Assembly: GCA_030411725.1 (NCBI GenBank) | Contig: MU839847.1 | Location: 186,001-250,000, forward strand | DNA length: 64,000 nt | Direction: 5' to 3' | From: Echria macrotheca | Lineage: Eukaryota; Ascomycota; Sordariomycetes; Sordariales; Schizotheciaceae | Part shown: piece by piece, positions 31,938-43,445 of the stretch | Numbering within the stretch: the stretch's first letter is position 1 | Layout: each line of letters begins with the position of its first letter | Made by a program: the position numbers and the translations under genes | Notes under the pieces: generated by a model | What the model saw: the letters and a program-made list of their open reading frames with translations, nothing else | Databases searched by the model: none | What the model was told of the DNA's origin: nothing

Positions 31938-32107
31938 CTTTGGTGTCCAATTCTTCTCTGGTTGCCAAGGGTATTGCTCTGCCAAACGCTTGACGCAGCA
32001 CTCATTGTTTGCTGATCATGTGTGTGTAAGCCCAACGGAGAATATGAGAAACGCTTGGAGTTGAGCGGTCAAAGCTGACATGTAGGCAGCCTGGCTGCCT
32101 AATAATT

Positions 32108-32151
32108 GAGGATGTCTCGACTCACTGTAGGATTTGTCTTTTCTCACTGTA
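32108..32151 (+). repeat. Left terminal inverted repeat
   Basis: Pairs with 32694-32737 in inverted orientation, 43 of 44 bases identical. Preceded immediately by TAATAATT (32100-32107). Confidence 0.9.
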
Positions 32152-32693
32152 ATTTCAAAAAATCCCCATACATAACCCTAACCCCCACAAAACCCCACCC
32201 AAAAAGGTACATCCGCCAAATCATCCACCCAAAATTCTACCGCCCTGCCCGGGCATCGCAATCAATCGACCATCACAACAGCAACAAACCTTCCAACTGC
32301 GTGCACCCACACAAAGTCATCACGACTTTCGCAGCTGCTGCGCTGCTATCGCAAAGGTAGGGGCAATTAAATCATACCACGTTTGGCGTGGTTGACCGCC
32401 TGCGGGTGGGTGGAAGCTGACGAGACGTGAAGGGGTTCATGACTTCAAGGCGCTCAGCCAGCAACGCGCCCTCCTAGGCCTATGTCTTATCGCTTCCTTA
32501 TCGGCTAGACTAAATAAAACCGATTCCGATCAACGATTCCAGCGGAAACAGCAGATTTGAACGAATGCGGCCCCGTTACGATTACAAGTGCTGGCAGCAG
32601 TGGAAGGGTGGTTTAATTGACTGACCTGCGACAACCTTCACCGCCTGCCTTTAATGGCTTAGTGGGTGGAAAAGTGGGGCAGATCAGATGTAC

Positions 32694-32737
32694 TACAGTG
32701 AGAAAAGACAAATCCTACAGTGAGGCGAGACATCCTC
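32694..32737 (-). repeat. Right terminal inverted repeat
   Basis: Inverted partner of 32108-32151. Followed immediately by the second copy of TAATAATT (32738-32745). Confidence 0.9.
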
Positions 32738-32745
32738 TAATAATT

Positions 32746-33961
32746 ACCCCGCTCCTTGGTTTGGCAGCATACATTGTTGTCGCGAATCAGTCCGCTTGTC
32801 GTAATCAGCGCCTTACGTATTCGTAATCAAGCACTCAAGATGATTGGCAAGAGTTCAAAGCTTAAATCCAACGGACAAGTGCTTCCGCTCACGGTGAGGC
32901 GAAGCCAGCTAACATCGACTCAACAATCAAGACCCGAGAAGGACTGAATCTCGGCTAGAAACACAAGGAACACTGCCTCTATGGCATATTCATTTCGTTT
33001 CCTCCGTGAGTAGCGAATCGCGCTCCTTTGCAGAGGTATCCTTTGACCTGTCTACATCATCCGCTTAGCCATTGCCGCATTCCCAATCTACCTAACTCGA
33101 CCCCCTTCAGCAGCAGCCTCTGGATGTATTATCGCTTCCTGTTATTCCCAGTTTCCTTTTCTTTATTTTTTTATCCATGTACATATTCTGTTTTCTGCTA
33201 TCCCTGCTGTTGGTGGTTCGAATCTAGGTAGGTAGTCTAGCACTGAGTTATGCGATTGCTAGCTCCAACCCAAATGCCGGGCAGTTTAGTATTATTAGGT
33301 AATTAGGTGAATTGGGTTTCATGAGAACACAACGGGGTGATGGATTCATGTTCAAGTTCGCTTACTTCTATAACTCTTTCTTCCATCACCCGTTGCTGGT
33401 GCCCATCGAGGTGCGGTGTAAATAATTGCGGGGATCGTCACTGCTGCCTAATAAGTTCGCAAGCCAACCATGAGCTCATTTTCTCAACATCATGGAGCTT
33501 TCTCATCTTCTATATCCTTGTCCCTGATACCTTGGTCATTAAACCGAGGTAGAGATGTGCACCTTCCTTGGCGCCCCATTGCTGCCTAGTTGTGTTGGGT
33601 CTAAAGTGGATCATTTCATCACGGGGCTTCGTGTTTTGGTCACGTCGCTGACTCGCTGTGTCTCTCGTCGGGTTTGTCTCCACCGCGTTGATGCCGCGAC
33701 GCGGTCTGTCGGTGTTTCTGCCTGCACTGCGCCGCGCCAGCCCCTTTCCGACCTCCCTTTGTCAAGGATACCTAGATAAATGCGAATCTCGGACAGTGTG
33801 TCTCACCGCATCTCCATTTCACTACAAGAGGGACTGCCGTCCCCCTTTTTCCTCTGATAACAACCTTCAACTGCTGTTGAATCACACCTTTTCTCTTATT
33901 GAGCCCATCCTTATTTCTTCTACCTTGCAGCCATCCGCTCCTCATTACACCTTTTCCACCA
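32746..33961. other. Intergenic, upstream of the metallopeptidase gene
   Basis: 1.2 kb without a supportable gene. Pyrimidine-rich tracts toward 33900-33960 look like a long 5' leader of the metallopeptidase mRNA. TAGGTAGGTA occurs at 33225-33234, overlapping a GGTTCGAATC string that resembles a tRNA T-loop, but no tRNA can be folded around it. Confidence 0.5.
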
Positions 33962-36203
33962 ATGCTCGTAGAAGCCACCGAAATGCTTTCTCTCAACAAC
34001 GTCGAAGATGGCGAGGAGGTCTACCAGCGATGCGTCCTCGTTACCGGCCGGTGCCTCGACGCACCCGAGAACAGCCACGTCAGTATTTTGACAGAAAACG
34101 ACGCCGGAAAGACCATCTTCCCCGACCAGCAATGGCCCATGCATCAGGGCTATTTCAAAGCCCTCCTCATCCTCAACCCCGGCAACAACAAAATCACCCT
34201 CCGCTCTGCCCACAACTCCCACACCCTCACCGTCACCCTCCGCTACATCCCACTCCTGCAGACGCCTCCTCTCCACCTCGCCATTCTTGTAGCCAAAGAC
34301 TCTCCTCTTCTCATCGACTGCCCCCCCGCCAAGTTCGCCGCCCTCTCGACCGCCCACTCCTCCCTCTCAGCCGCCATCGCCAAGTTCCGCATGACAGCGC
34401 TCATGTGGCAAGCCGTGACGGCCGAAGAGTTCCGCCAGCGCGGCCTCTCGCGCCGCGCCTTCCGCCTCGAAGAAGAATGGACAACTTCCACGCTCAGCAG
34501 CACCCACTCTTCCTCACATCCCGCACCGCCCTCCGCCTCGGTCCCCAAAGTCCACCTCATCCGCACCGACCACACCGTCGCCACCCTGCGCGAAGCCCAC
34601 CGCGCGCAGCAGCATCCCTGGGCGCGCGATGTCAACTCGCTCCACGCCATCTTCTCCGCCGCCCTGAAAGCCTACGGTCCGCCCTTCTCGGACGGGCCCG
34701 TCACCGTCGCCGGACTCATCCTCGATAGCCACTACGACGCCGAGCGGGATCTCATCCTCGCCCACGCCGCGCTGGGCGCGCACGACCCCGCGGGCCTGTC
34801 GCTGGGCATGTTCGGGTCCCACTTGACCTATGCATGGCCGCGTTTCCTGGAGGAGGTCTCCGACTGTCTGGCGGACTCGACGCGCCCCGGCGGGACGGTG
34901 GGGAATGATAACGGCGAGTGCGGGACGATGTGGGAGGCGTGTGCTGTCGGGCAGGGGGCTTTTCTGCATGAGGTCGGACATGCTTTTGGGGCGCCGCATA
35001 CGAGCGGGATTATGGAGAGGGGCTATTCGCCGGACTGGGTGAAGTGGTTTGTTAGCAAGGTGGGGTATTGCTCGAAGAAGGGAGAGGACGGAAGGTTGGT
35101 TAGGTCCCCTGAGGAAGAGGGGGAGGAGGGGAATAAGTGTCGGTGGGACGTGAGGGATTTGTTGAGATTCAAGGCGTTGCCAGGGTTCGCGTTGCCGGGA
35201 GATGGCGATGTCGATGCGGGCGAGCCGGTGTTTGAGATGGAGGAGGAGGGCGATGGGGTGAGGGTGAAGTGTGCCGCGGGGATTGCCGTGGTGATGCTGA
35301 ACGGGGGACTTGAGCCGGTTGCGTTTCCGTGGGAGCCGGTGGGCGAGCTGGTCTTGAAGGTGGTAGAGCTGGAGGGACGGTTTGATAAGACAAAACCGCT
35401 GGAGTTGGTGGTGGTTGGGATGAACGGGAAGGAGAAAAAGATGGATGTGTGGAAGTTTATGAGCAGCAAGTCGTGGATTCGCGTGCCAGGGACGAATATC
35501 CGGCTGCTGAAGAAGGCGGTGGGAGAGGAGCAGGACGGGTCGTGGCAGTGGGCGGTGATGCTCAAGAAGCGTGGCAAGCACGGGAAGCTTGTTGACGCGT
35601 CAAAAATTGACGTGAGGGTTGGGTGTGCACTCGATGGTGCAGTGGTCTATTATCGGGATGGGACAACAATCCCCTGCGGTCCCAGGGGTCGCCATGGCGA
35701 TGACGATCCCGGCATGGGGGGCCATCAGGCCAAGAAGATCGCGATCCGACCCGGGGTGGAAGTAGTCAAGGTCGCGGTGAATGGAAGTTCGGGATCGCTC
35801 CGTGGATTAAGGATCTGGCTATCGGATGGGAATGCTAGAGGAGCGTTGAATTGCGGGTCTGACCGTGAGCAGGTCCAGGTATTGAGTAAGTCATACACCA
35901 GAGTCATGGAGATGCAATACTAACAAGAAGGAAGCTCCGGACCCCGGCCAGCGCATCATCGGCTTCTATGGATCCAGCTATGGTTTGTGCCAACAGTTTG
36001 GCATCGTTACGGCGCCAAAGGATGTCGAGTTGCCTGATTATGTCTATGACATGGAAGAGTTGCAGAATAAGCCCGAGGGTCAACGCTCCAAGCGTAGGAG
36101 ACTCTCCAGGGAGGATAGTTCTAAGACGCAAGACTACAACGATTTTCCCTCGGAGGATGAAGACGAGGGCTACGATCATGAGTCGGATGTGGATGACATC
36201 TAG
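33962..36203 (+). CDS. Metzincin-like zinc peptidase with C-terminal jacalin-like part (YIL108W family)
   Basis: Two exons (33962-35885, 35935-36203; 49-base intron), 730 residues. The active site HEVGHAFGAPHTSGIM (about residues 336-351) is an HExxHxxGxxH zinc motif with a downstream Met, as in the putative zincin family PF12044 that includes yeast YIL108W. N-terminal beta-rich part (about 1-150), catalytic core, then a region ending in GGHQAKKIAIRPG, NGSSGSLRGLRIWL and, across the intron, PGQRIIGFYGSSYGLCQQFG, resembling a jacalin-like lectin fold. The tail is acidic and disordered (SEDEDEGYDHESDVDDI) after a KRRRLS basic patch. No signal peptide. An in-frame ATG seven codons in is an alternative start. 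The family is uncharacterised; a peptidase role is inferred from the motif. Convergent with the 5'-nucleotidase gene. Confidence 0.88.
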
Positions 36204-36482
36204 CTCTGGGGACGACAGGAAAAGTTCGTTTTGCTTGTTTTATCTCTCCTTGGTCCGACAATGACTCCATATCACTTCTGTTCTTTTAGTTCTGGTTCTG
36301 TTCTCACCGTAAGCCAATGATTATGTCAAACCTGCAAAATAGGCTGCGTGGGAGAAACGATATCCTTCTTTTTCTTGCGCACTACAACCGATAAATCTGC
36401 CCCCGTCTAAAATTGTCACTGGGAATGCGTCCGGGGTATCATACATCATCAACAACATCCCATGAAAACCAGCTCGCTCCAC

Positions 36483-38223
36483 TCAAACTTGCCTCTTCTT
36501 GGTCCGACTCGTACACTTCGACCCCTTAACCAGCCGACCCCCAAGCGTAGCCTCAACCGGCGACATAGCCCCAATATGTCGGATGAGTACTTCGTCCAGC
36601 GTATCCAGCGCAATGATGTCCCGAAAAGGCGGATCAAAATAATTATCCCCGCCTGTCGCGACAAAATCCACCGTGACAATGCGATACTCGGCCGCGCGGT
36701 CAAGCGGCTTGCCCCCAATGTCGACCGACACAAGCTTACTCCCCGCAGACGCGGCAGGGTTATATCTGACCACGATCCCGCTGCTGACCTGCAGAAACGA
36801 CGGCACGGGCCGGCCGTTGACCTGGCTCGTTCCGGAGACGATCCCTTCCAACGACTTCCAGAGACTGTCGCCCGACATAACGACGTCGACGACGGCGTTG
36901 CCGAAGGGGAAGGCAGTCAGCACCTCGCCGCGGGTGATGGGGCCAATGTCGATTGTCGCGCGGACGCCTCCACCGTTGAGGAGGGCGAAATCTGGGCGGG
37001 CCGAGGAGGAGGGGGAGGTGTTGTTGAGGCGGTATTGGAGCATTGCACTGGGAAAGATATTAGTTATAGAGATGACAAAAACGGAAGTATAAGATGAAAC
37101 CGTACTCAGCCATAAAATCACCCAAGACACACTCCTCAGTGACGCAGTTGCTCTGCTCCAGCACCACATTGCTATACCCGACCACCCGCGCCGCATACTC
37201 CTCAAACGGCTTCCGCCACTCGGTAATCTGTGCCTGCAGCTCCGGGTCCTGCGCCGTCTTGTTGCTCAGGTTGATCGGTGCGCCGTGGTACTCGAGGATT
37301 TTGCCATCGGCATCGTACGTGACGTCGATGTAGCCGAGATACTCGCCCCAGCGCCACGCCGTCACGACGAAAACCTCGTCGCCGTTCTTGTTGGTGACAA
37401 TGGTCGGATAGGGGCCTTCGGAACCAGGCTCGCTCCCCAGTTTGGTGTGGCTGTGGCCGCCCATGATGAGGTGCAGCCCTGTCGTCTCGCGGGCGAGGCG
37501 CTGGTCCTCTTCGTATCCGATGTGCGTCAGCGCCGCGATGCGCTTGATGTTTGTTGTCGCCCGGATGTGGTCGATGGTGTTTTGGACGGCCTGGACGGGG
37601 TCACTGAAGGTTGTGCCGGCTCCGGGCTGCGAGATGCTGGGCGTCGTGTCGGTCGTCACGCCGATCACGGCAAGCTCGTACTGCTCGTAGATGTGATACG
37701 GCTTGATGGTCTTGTTCAGTTTCTCGTTATCTGAGTGCACGTTGGCGCTGATGATGGGAAACGTGAGGTTGTTCAAGAAATCGCCGAGCACGTCATCGCC
37801 CTTGTCCCACTCGTGGTTACCCAGCGTCATGCCGTCGAAGCCCATCTGGTTCAGAGTCTCGGCGATCTTCTCGCCGCCGTAAAATGTGAAGAACATGGTG
37901 CCCTGGAACTCGTCGCCGGCGTTGAGGAAGAGCGAGTCTGGATGGTCCGGCCGGGTTTCTTTCAGGACCGACCTGACGCGCGCGTATCCTCCCCGACATC
38001 CCTTGGTCTTGTCTGGGCAGTCGGTGCCGGAGCTCGAGAACTCGTCCAAGTGCGCGTGCACATCGTTGATGTGGTAGAACGAGATGTTGTAGTGCCCATT
38101 GTCGTCCACAAACCGTTTGGTCATCCGTCGACTGACCAGGTGGTCTTCATGAGCCGCGACCCCAGGGATGGCAGCCCCGAAGCCCAGGGCGGCCCAGAGA
38201 AGGAGATCCCGGAGCGAGGCCAT
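36483..38223 (-). CDS. Secreted 5'-nucleotidase-family metallophosphoesterase
   Basis: Two exons (38223-37106, 37047-36483; 58-base intron), 560 residues. Signal peptide MASLRDLLLWAALGFGAAIPGVAA. Metallophosphoesterase motifs in order: HINDVHAHLDEF (residues 51-62), NAGDEFQGTMFF, LGNHEWDKGDD, LTHIGYEEDQRLA and IMGGHSHTKLG, giving the two-metal site of the UshA/CD73 family. The C-terminal nucleotide-binding domain follows the intron: DFALLNGGGVRATIDIG, TAFPFGNAVVDVV and VATGGDNYFDPP. By family it dephosphorylates extracellular nucleotides, supplying phosphate and nucleosides. No C-terminal hydrophobic GPI signal is seen; the protein ends in a basic KCTSRTKKRQV. Several N-glycosylation sites. 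Splice join: GDFMAD|AMLQYRLNN. Confidence 0.92.
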
Positions 38224-38769
38224 TTTTGTCCGTAAGCCGGGATGGCATGACAAGAAGAGGGGAAGGAACAGAACGGGATCCGGTCATTTTAAGACTGACC
38301 GACGTGTTTTAACTCGTCGTGGCGGTCATGTCTCACTATGTTCCGTAGTCAGCGCCGAGACTTTTAGTCCTACCGAAGGGGCCGTGAGATAACGTCTATT
38401 CGCCACTGTCCTCGCTCCATGCCGCTCTGTAATACAATTTCCAGGTGCAGATGCGGCACTTGTGGGCCTTCTGCCGCCGAGCTTTTAGGCGATAACTTTC
38501 TGGTAGTGCAACCTTCCCAATCGAGCAGCTGACACTAGGCCAACAACCACTCGGAAGCCGCAATTCAGCAACGAGGGCCAGCTCGGTGAGGGCGTAATTA
38601 AAGCTGAGATAAGTTCGACCGAGATTTGCTGTACCAAGAATTTGGGACTTTCACATGTGGATAAAACGCTGATGTAATTGTTGAGCTTGGTATAGGGGCT
38701 ATGGCTGATTATGAACGCCGTACCAATGAAGTTATAGTATCGCCAGCATTGATGCTTCAACGACTCAAT
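38224..38769. other. Intergenic
   Basis: Promoter side of the 5'-nucleotidase gene and 3' flank of the first SDR gene. No coding signal supported. Confidence 0.5.
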
Positions 38770-39908
38770 TCAAACGGACCCATTGAGGCTGACATAAGAC
38801 TCCAAACTCGGGTCCAACTTCACGATATCCTTCATCACGTCTTTCCACAGCCCGTCAATGAAGCTACCTCCTTCGGGTTTGTCGAGAAATAGCGAACCGC
38901 TAGAAGAACAATTAGTAAATCGCAACAACCAGGCCAGATATGAAAACACCCGTGAAACTTACGGCTCAACTGCATTATTCCTCACAAACTTGCCATTTGT
39001 CTCCGGCCCGGCAACCGCCGCGGCATATACAATCGCCCGCGCGCCCTCCTCGACATCGCGCGCCATCACCCCGCGGACGAGAACCATGGGAGCCCGGATC
39101 CACAGCGGCTGGTTCTTGTCGAACGCGGTCGAGACCATGCCGGGGCACATGTGGTTAACGACGACCTCGTCCGGGGCCAGCGTCGCGAGCCGGCGCGTCA
39201 GCGCCGCCACCCCGAGTTTGCTGTCGCCGTAGCGCGTGAGCTTGCTGAAGCGCGCGGGGTCGTCAAAATGTTCCATGACGCTGCGGCCGGCGGGGATAGG
39301 TGTCTTGGCGATCGAAGTCCCCCGGACGTGGAGGTTGGATCCGACGAAAGTGATGCGCGTGGGTCGGCCGCGGAGGGCGGCTGTTGATCGGAGGAGTGGG
39401 AGGAGTTCGAGGCAGATGAGGGCGTAGGTGTAGCAGTTGACTATAAGAATAATATTCATAACGACATCGGTTAGTACCTTAGTGTTCACGGGAACAGGTC
39501 AGCTCAAGTTGACGTACCTTGCATTGTCCGTTCGTGGCCGCTCTTGCTTGTCTCAAAGTTGGGAACAGAAATTCCTCCATTGTTGAGGAGGATGTCGAGT
39601 TCCTTGACGTCCTTCTTAACGCGGTCTGTAAAGCGTAGTGCGGATGCATAGTCGTCAAGGTCGAGCTCAAAGACTTCGATGATGGCATCCGGATTCTTCT
39701 TTGCAAGCTGTGCGTCCGCTCGGAGAGTAGCCACTGCTTCTTCGCCCCGGGATACCGACCGACAGGCAACAATCATCCGTGACGCGCCCAGGACTAGCAA
39801 CTGCCTCGCTGTTTCCAATCCAAGACCTGCATTGCCCCCCGTGACAATGACGGTCTGACCCGCGAGATTTGTGTCAGGGGGTGTCGGCGGAATCTTTTGT
39901 TGAAGCAT
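38770..39908 (-). CDS. Short-chain dehydrogenase/reductase 1 (retinol dehydrogenase-like)
   Basis: Three exons (39908-39518, 39440-38963, 38899-38770), 332 residues. NAD(P) site VIVTGGNAGLGLETARQLL, then VFELDLDDYASA, LDILLNNGGIS (NNAG variant with Gly), FVGSNLHVRG (catalytic Ser region), YGDSKLG (YxxxK) and the CPGMVSTAFDK strip. Splice joins HERTMQ|VNCYTYA and NNAVEP|GSLFLDKPEGG are typical of the family. Fungal proteins of this subtype oxidise or reduce lipophilic alcohols and ketones; the substrate is unknown. Same strand as a second, unrelated-looking SDR 0.76 kb upstream. Confidence 0.9.
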
Positions 39909-40668
39909 CTTGTTTGCGAACAGCAGCAACGATGTCGATGTTTTAAGTCCTCGGGAAACTCAAGAAGCTGTATAGTGGGTTGGACAACATCCAACAAGCT
40001 GTATCGTAGGCTAGAAGATAGTTGTGCGACTCCGAGACCGTCAGAACGGCGAGAGCATCATGCCGGACTTATATGTACTTTATACTGATGCGGCAGTTTG
40101 TTCTTCTCGGTTCCAAAATTGTCTCGGGAATTTGCTGAATAATTATCTCTCCCACGGCGCCTACAACTTCCCATAACCCGATGTTGTTGCCGTCTCGGAT
40201 ACTTTTGTGGTATCATGGGGATAGGTTGCGCCGATGCACCGATGTGGCGTTCCGGTGCAGCCACAGATCGGAGCATTATTGCAAAGAACCAATCCGTACT
40301 GATAACATAAAACTATCGGTCCGGAAAGCGTATAGGATACGCAGTGAAGAATTATTCAGCATCATGGTTATCATTGTTGCAGTACTCGGGGCTGAAACCG
40401 GGGACGATGTCAACAACTCGACACCGTGCTACTTTCCGAGGCAACAAATATCTCAGTGTTGAAGCCGAGCATAGTTTAGCTGATCTTTTTCTAATCAGTA
40501 TTGGATGTCAATCCCAATCCATTTCGCATCTACCGTAAAAACCACGCCCAACCAACCTCCGACACGAAGAAGCATCTCGAAGAACTCCCATGATAGTTGC
40601 GGAGTTCCGCCGACAAGCTTCCATCCTAATACCACAGACACGCGCTATCCCCGTCTCTCGCCAAGCCG
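39909..40668. other. Intergenic between two SDR genes
   Basis: Promoter of SDR 1 and 3' flank of SDR 2. Low-complexity reading frames only; no gene supported. Confidence 0.5.
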
Positions 40669-41733
40669 CTACCACACCATCCCGTTTGTATCAATCCCAC
40701 TCTCCTCCTCATGAAGCACCGTGAAAATCGGCTCCATAGCAGCGGCATACATATCCCTCCCCAAATCCGTCTGCACCCTCGGCGGCCCAACAACATCGCT
40801 TCTCTCCCCAACAACCTCCCGAACCTCGCCCGCCGCATCCAACCCCTCCACATCCAGCAACGCCTCATACGCCTTGACGATGTCCCGCACCGGCGTGAGC
40901 AGCGCCTCCCCGACGGCATCCACAATCACACCAGGCAACACAGCCGTCGCCGCCAGGCCGGGACACACAGCGCTGAGCGCGATGTCCTCCTTCACTTTCA
41001 GCACGGGCGCCACGGCCCTGACAAAACCCACGACGCCCGCCTTCGCCGCGCTGTACTCGGGCAGTGCGGGGTGGGGAACTAATCCTGCGATGCTGGCCGT
41101 TACGACGATTTTCTTGCCGTAGGAATGGTCGGGCGCGGGCGGGTTGAAGCGCATGAAGTGGGTTGCGAGGCGGATGCCGTAGATCACGCCCTTGAGGTCG
41201 ACCTCGGTTGCGGAGAGGTCTGGCGCCGAGGGGATGGCGTCGACGGTGGTGGATGGGCTGCGGTTGGCGAGGAGGTAGAGGGAGGAGCGGTCGACTATGC
41301 CGGCGTTGGCGCAGAGGGCGTCGATTCGGCCGTGTTTGGCGACTTTGTTTCTCCGTCAGATTATTACGGAGCGAAGAGCGAAGGGCGTGGTAGGTGGGCT
41401 GGCTTACACACGGCGGAGAAGACTGACGCTTGCGATTCGTACGATGAGACGTCGGCCTTGTAGAAGGTGGCGTTTGGTCCGAGGGTGGTAGCTACGAGGC
41501 GTTTTAGTCCGAACGCGTCAGGAGGTGAGCACGAGACATATACCAAACTGATCACCAGCCTCTTCGTTGATGTCGACCAGGGCGACGAGCCAGTCTTTCT
41601 CGACCAGGCGGGTTACAAGTGCGCGGCCGATGCCCGACTTGAGACATGTTAGCTACATGCCGATGTTATGTAAGACTAAGGTAGGTATGGTCCTCACCGC
41701 GGCGCCAGTCACGATGGCGACTCTCTGAGGCAT
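40669..41733 (-). CDS. Short-chain dehydrogenase/reductase 2 (15-PGDH-like)
   Basis: Four exons (41733-41698, 41637-41544, 41491-41408, 41342-40669), 295 residues; introns of 60, 52 and 65 bases all keep frame. The joined N-terminus reads MPQRVAIVTGAA|SGIGRALV, a cofactor site split after 12 codons. Then VALVDINEEAGDQF|ATTLGP, FYKADVSSYESQ, RIDALCANAGIVD, VVTASIAGLVP (Ser), EYSAAKAG (YxxxK) and CPGLAATAVLP. The pattern fits NAD-dependent 15-hydroxyprostaglandin-dehydrogenase-like fungal SDRs, acting on a small hydroxy compound. Location in a neighbourhood of amidohydrolase, transporter and P450 genes suggests small-molecule conversion, as inference. Confidence 0.88.
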
Positions 41734-43445
41734 TTTTACCGCAGGTACGAGTGACGCGACTCGGAGGGAGAAGTCGATCTAAAGGCCGAAACTGCTCTGG
41801 CCACTAACTATGGGCTCGCAATGAAGCTTTCCGCAAAACGTAGATCTCGAAAGGACGGTTTAAACAACAGTCTGGAGCTTCCTCGCAAGGGGAATCTGCT
41901 GTTGTCTGTCACACTTACTCCAGATGACACCGGCGAGATTATATACCGGCGGTTTATCTATCTCCTCCATCTTCATCCCGTCCCCCCATTGGGGGACAAC
42001 CTCGGCGTATTTCGTGTTTTCTGCCCCAAATGGTCAAAGTGCGGCCCGTTCCGGGAATGGGTGTGGACGTGGCAGCAATAGTTCATGCGGCCTGTCTTGG
42101 ACCGTTGCAATTTGAACACCGATTTGCGGGGTTTGGATGCTTGGGGTTCATTGAAATACCGCAGATAATCTGCTTCCTTCAAAACAATTGGTCTCAACTG
42201 CTTATCTTCTTGCCTATCGACACTCGAGATCCACTGAACGCCGGGTCCAAGGACAAGGACCTGACGGTCGTTATCATAACGATTGAGATTTAGTTTTCCT
42301 CTAAAGGTATCCTGCATGGCAGCTTCCTACCTGCGGAAATCAAAATACCATGCACGGGGAGTATTAGTAACAGGAGCTAAAGAGCTGACTTCTGGGTGTG
42401 TTCGATGAAGCGGGTACACACTGTGAACTAAACCTAGCACAGACACCAAGGTGGAAACCAGGGGGGTGTCTACAGGAGAATACTCAGACGATGTTGTATA
42501 AGAATGATCAGGTGAAGATGAGTTTTCCAAGTAATTTTCATCTCGAAATTAAGGACATATGACCACCCACCGGTTTCATCGAAATTCCATTTTCAACGAA
42601 TTCTGTCGAGAATCACTACAGCATCTAGTGCACAGTGGATATCAACTTCGGCGACTACGACCGGCTCGGGCACCCGCTCGGTACCTAAGTAAGCTTTTGG
42701 CATCTGCACACCAGTATTCATTCGCAACAGCATTGGTGAGGCGCCCCTTTCTGTTAAAACCAGAGCCCCCGCAAAAGACAGGGCTCGAGGTAACGCTTTG
42801 CACCGGGCCGGTGATATCATTGATGGACTACGCATTTGTGCAGGTGCACAAGTGAGCATTTCCTTCTGCTTCGTCACTTCAAATATTTCCGGGGGTGCTT
42901 ACACCTGCTAGCCGTACGAGTAGCGTGTTGTACATAAAAGAGCGTATAATTAACGCATATTAGCTTACGTGGGAGAGAGGAGTTCCTGACACCGCAAGCG
43001 GGTGAGACATCGTTTTTCAGGAAGACGCTATTCGGATCATGACGAGATTCAACACTCTCCAAGGCTACGAGTTCTCTCAATGTAAATTTAGAGCGGCCGG
43101 CGACGTGCCCGCTACCTAGCCCGCAAGGCCGCAACGGAGGGAAGGACTGTCCGCACTGTGACAACTGCATACCGTATACCAATCAAGAACCGAAACTACC
43201 ATGATCTGCGACTGCGATGAACATCGCCTGGACGCACGGAATAGGTAGGTAGTATCCGTACAGGGCGGATAACGGGAATACGCCGGCGGCTAGGAAGCGG
43301 GGAAGCTGTTGCTGACAGGAGAATTTCCTGGGTAAAAGCAGCACTTTATAAACTTCGAACTCACCTCGTCCTTTCCCAGTCCAGATCGTAGCAATACCAT
43401 ACCAAAGTCACTGCTAATCAGCTCTGGCGACATTGAAAAGTCAAA
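41734..43445. other. Intergenic, 1.7 kb
   Basis: Divergent space between SDR 2 and the amidohydrolase gene. Minus-strand frames at 41973-42317 and 42593-42877 have no recognisable motif. TAGGTAGGTA lies at 43242-43251, and a CACTTTATAAAC box near 43341 is about 100 bases before the amidohydrolase ATG. No gene supported. Confidence 0.5.

Larger units (their letters stand above)
32108..32737. mobile_element. Non-autonomous DNA transposon (MITE-like), hAT-type candidate
   Basis: A 630 bp element bounded by 44-base terminal inverted repeats, left 32108-32151 and right 32694-32737, differing at one position (13th base, A versus C). The repeats begin GAGGATGTCTCG. The element is flanked by a perfect 8-base direct repeat TAATAATT (32100-32107 and 32738-32745), the expected target-site duplication. 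No transposase frame is present. Eight-base duplications are typical of hAT elements; long repeats also occur in Mutator-like elements, whose duplications are usually 9-11 bases, so the superfamily is an inference. The near identity of the repeats and the perfect duplication point to a recent insertion. It lies about 170 bases upstream of the 696-residue protein gene start. Confidence 0.85.

Noticed and set aside
32160..32180. Telomere-like CCCTAACCCCC string
   Set aside because: Only about one and a half repeat units, inside the transposon; too short to indicate an interstitial telomere.
33130..33235. Possible tRNA gene, from a GGTTCGAATC T-loop-like string near 33211
   Set aside because: No matching acceptor stem, D-arm or anticodon arm can be formed from the preceding 60-70 bases, which are T-rich.
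34514..35581. 355-codon minus-strand open frame
   Set aside because: Antisense to the metallopeptidase coding exon; His/Arg/Pro-rich nonsense composition.
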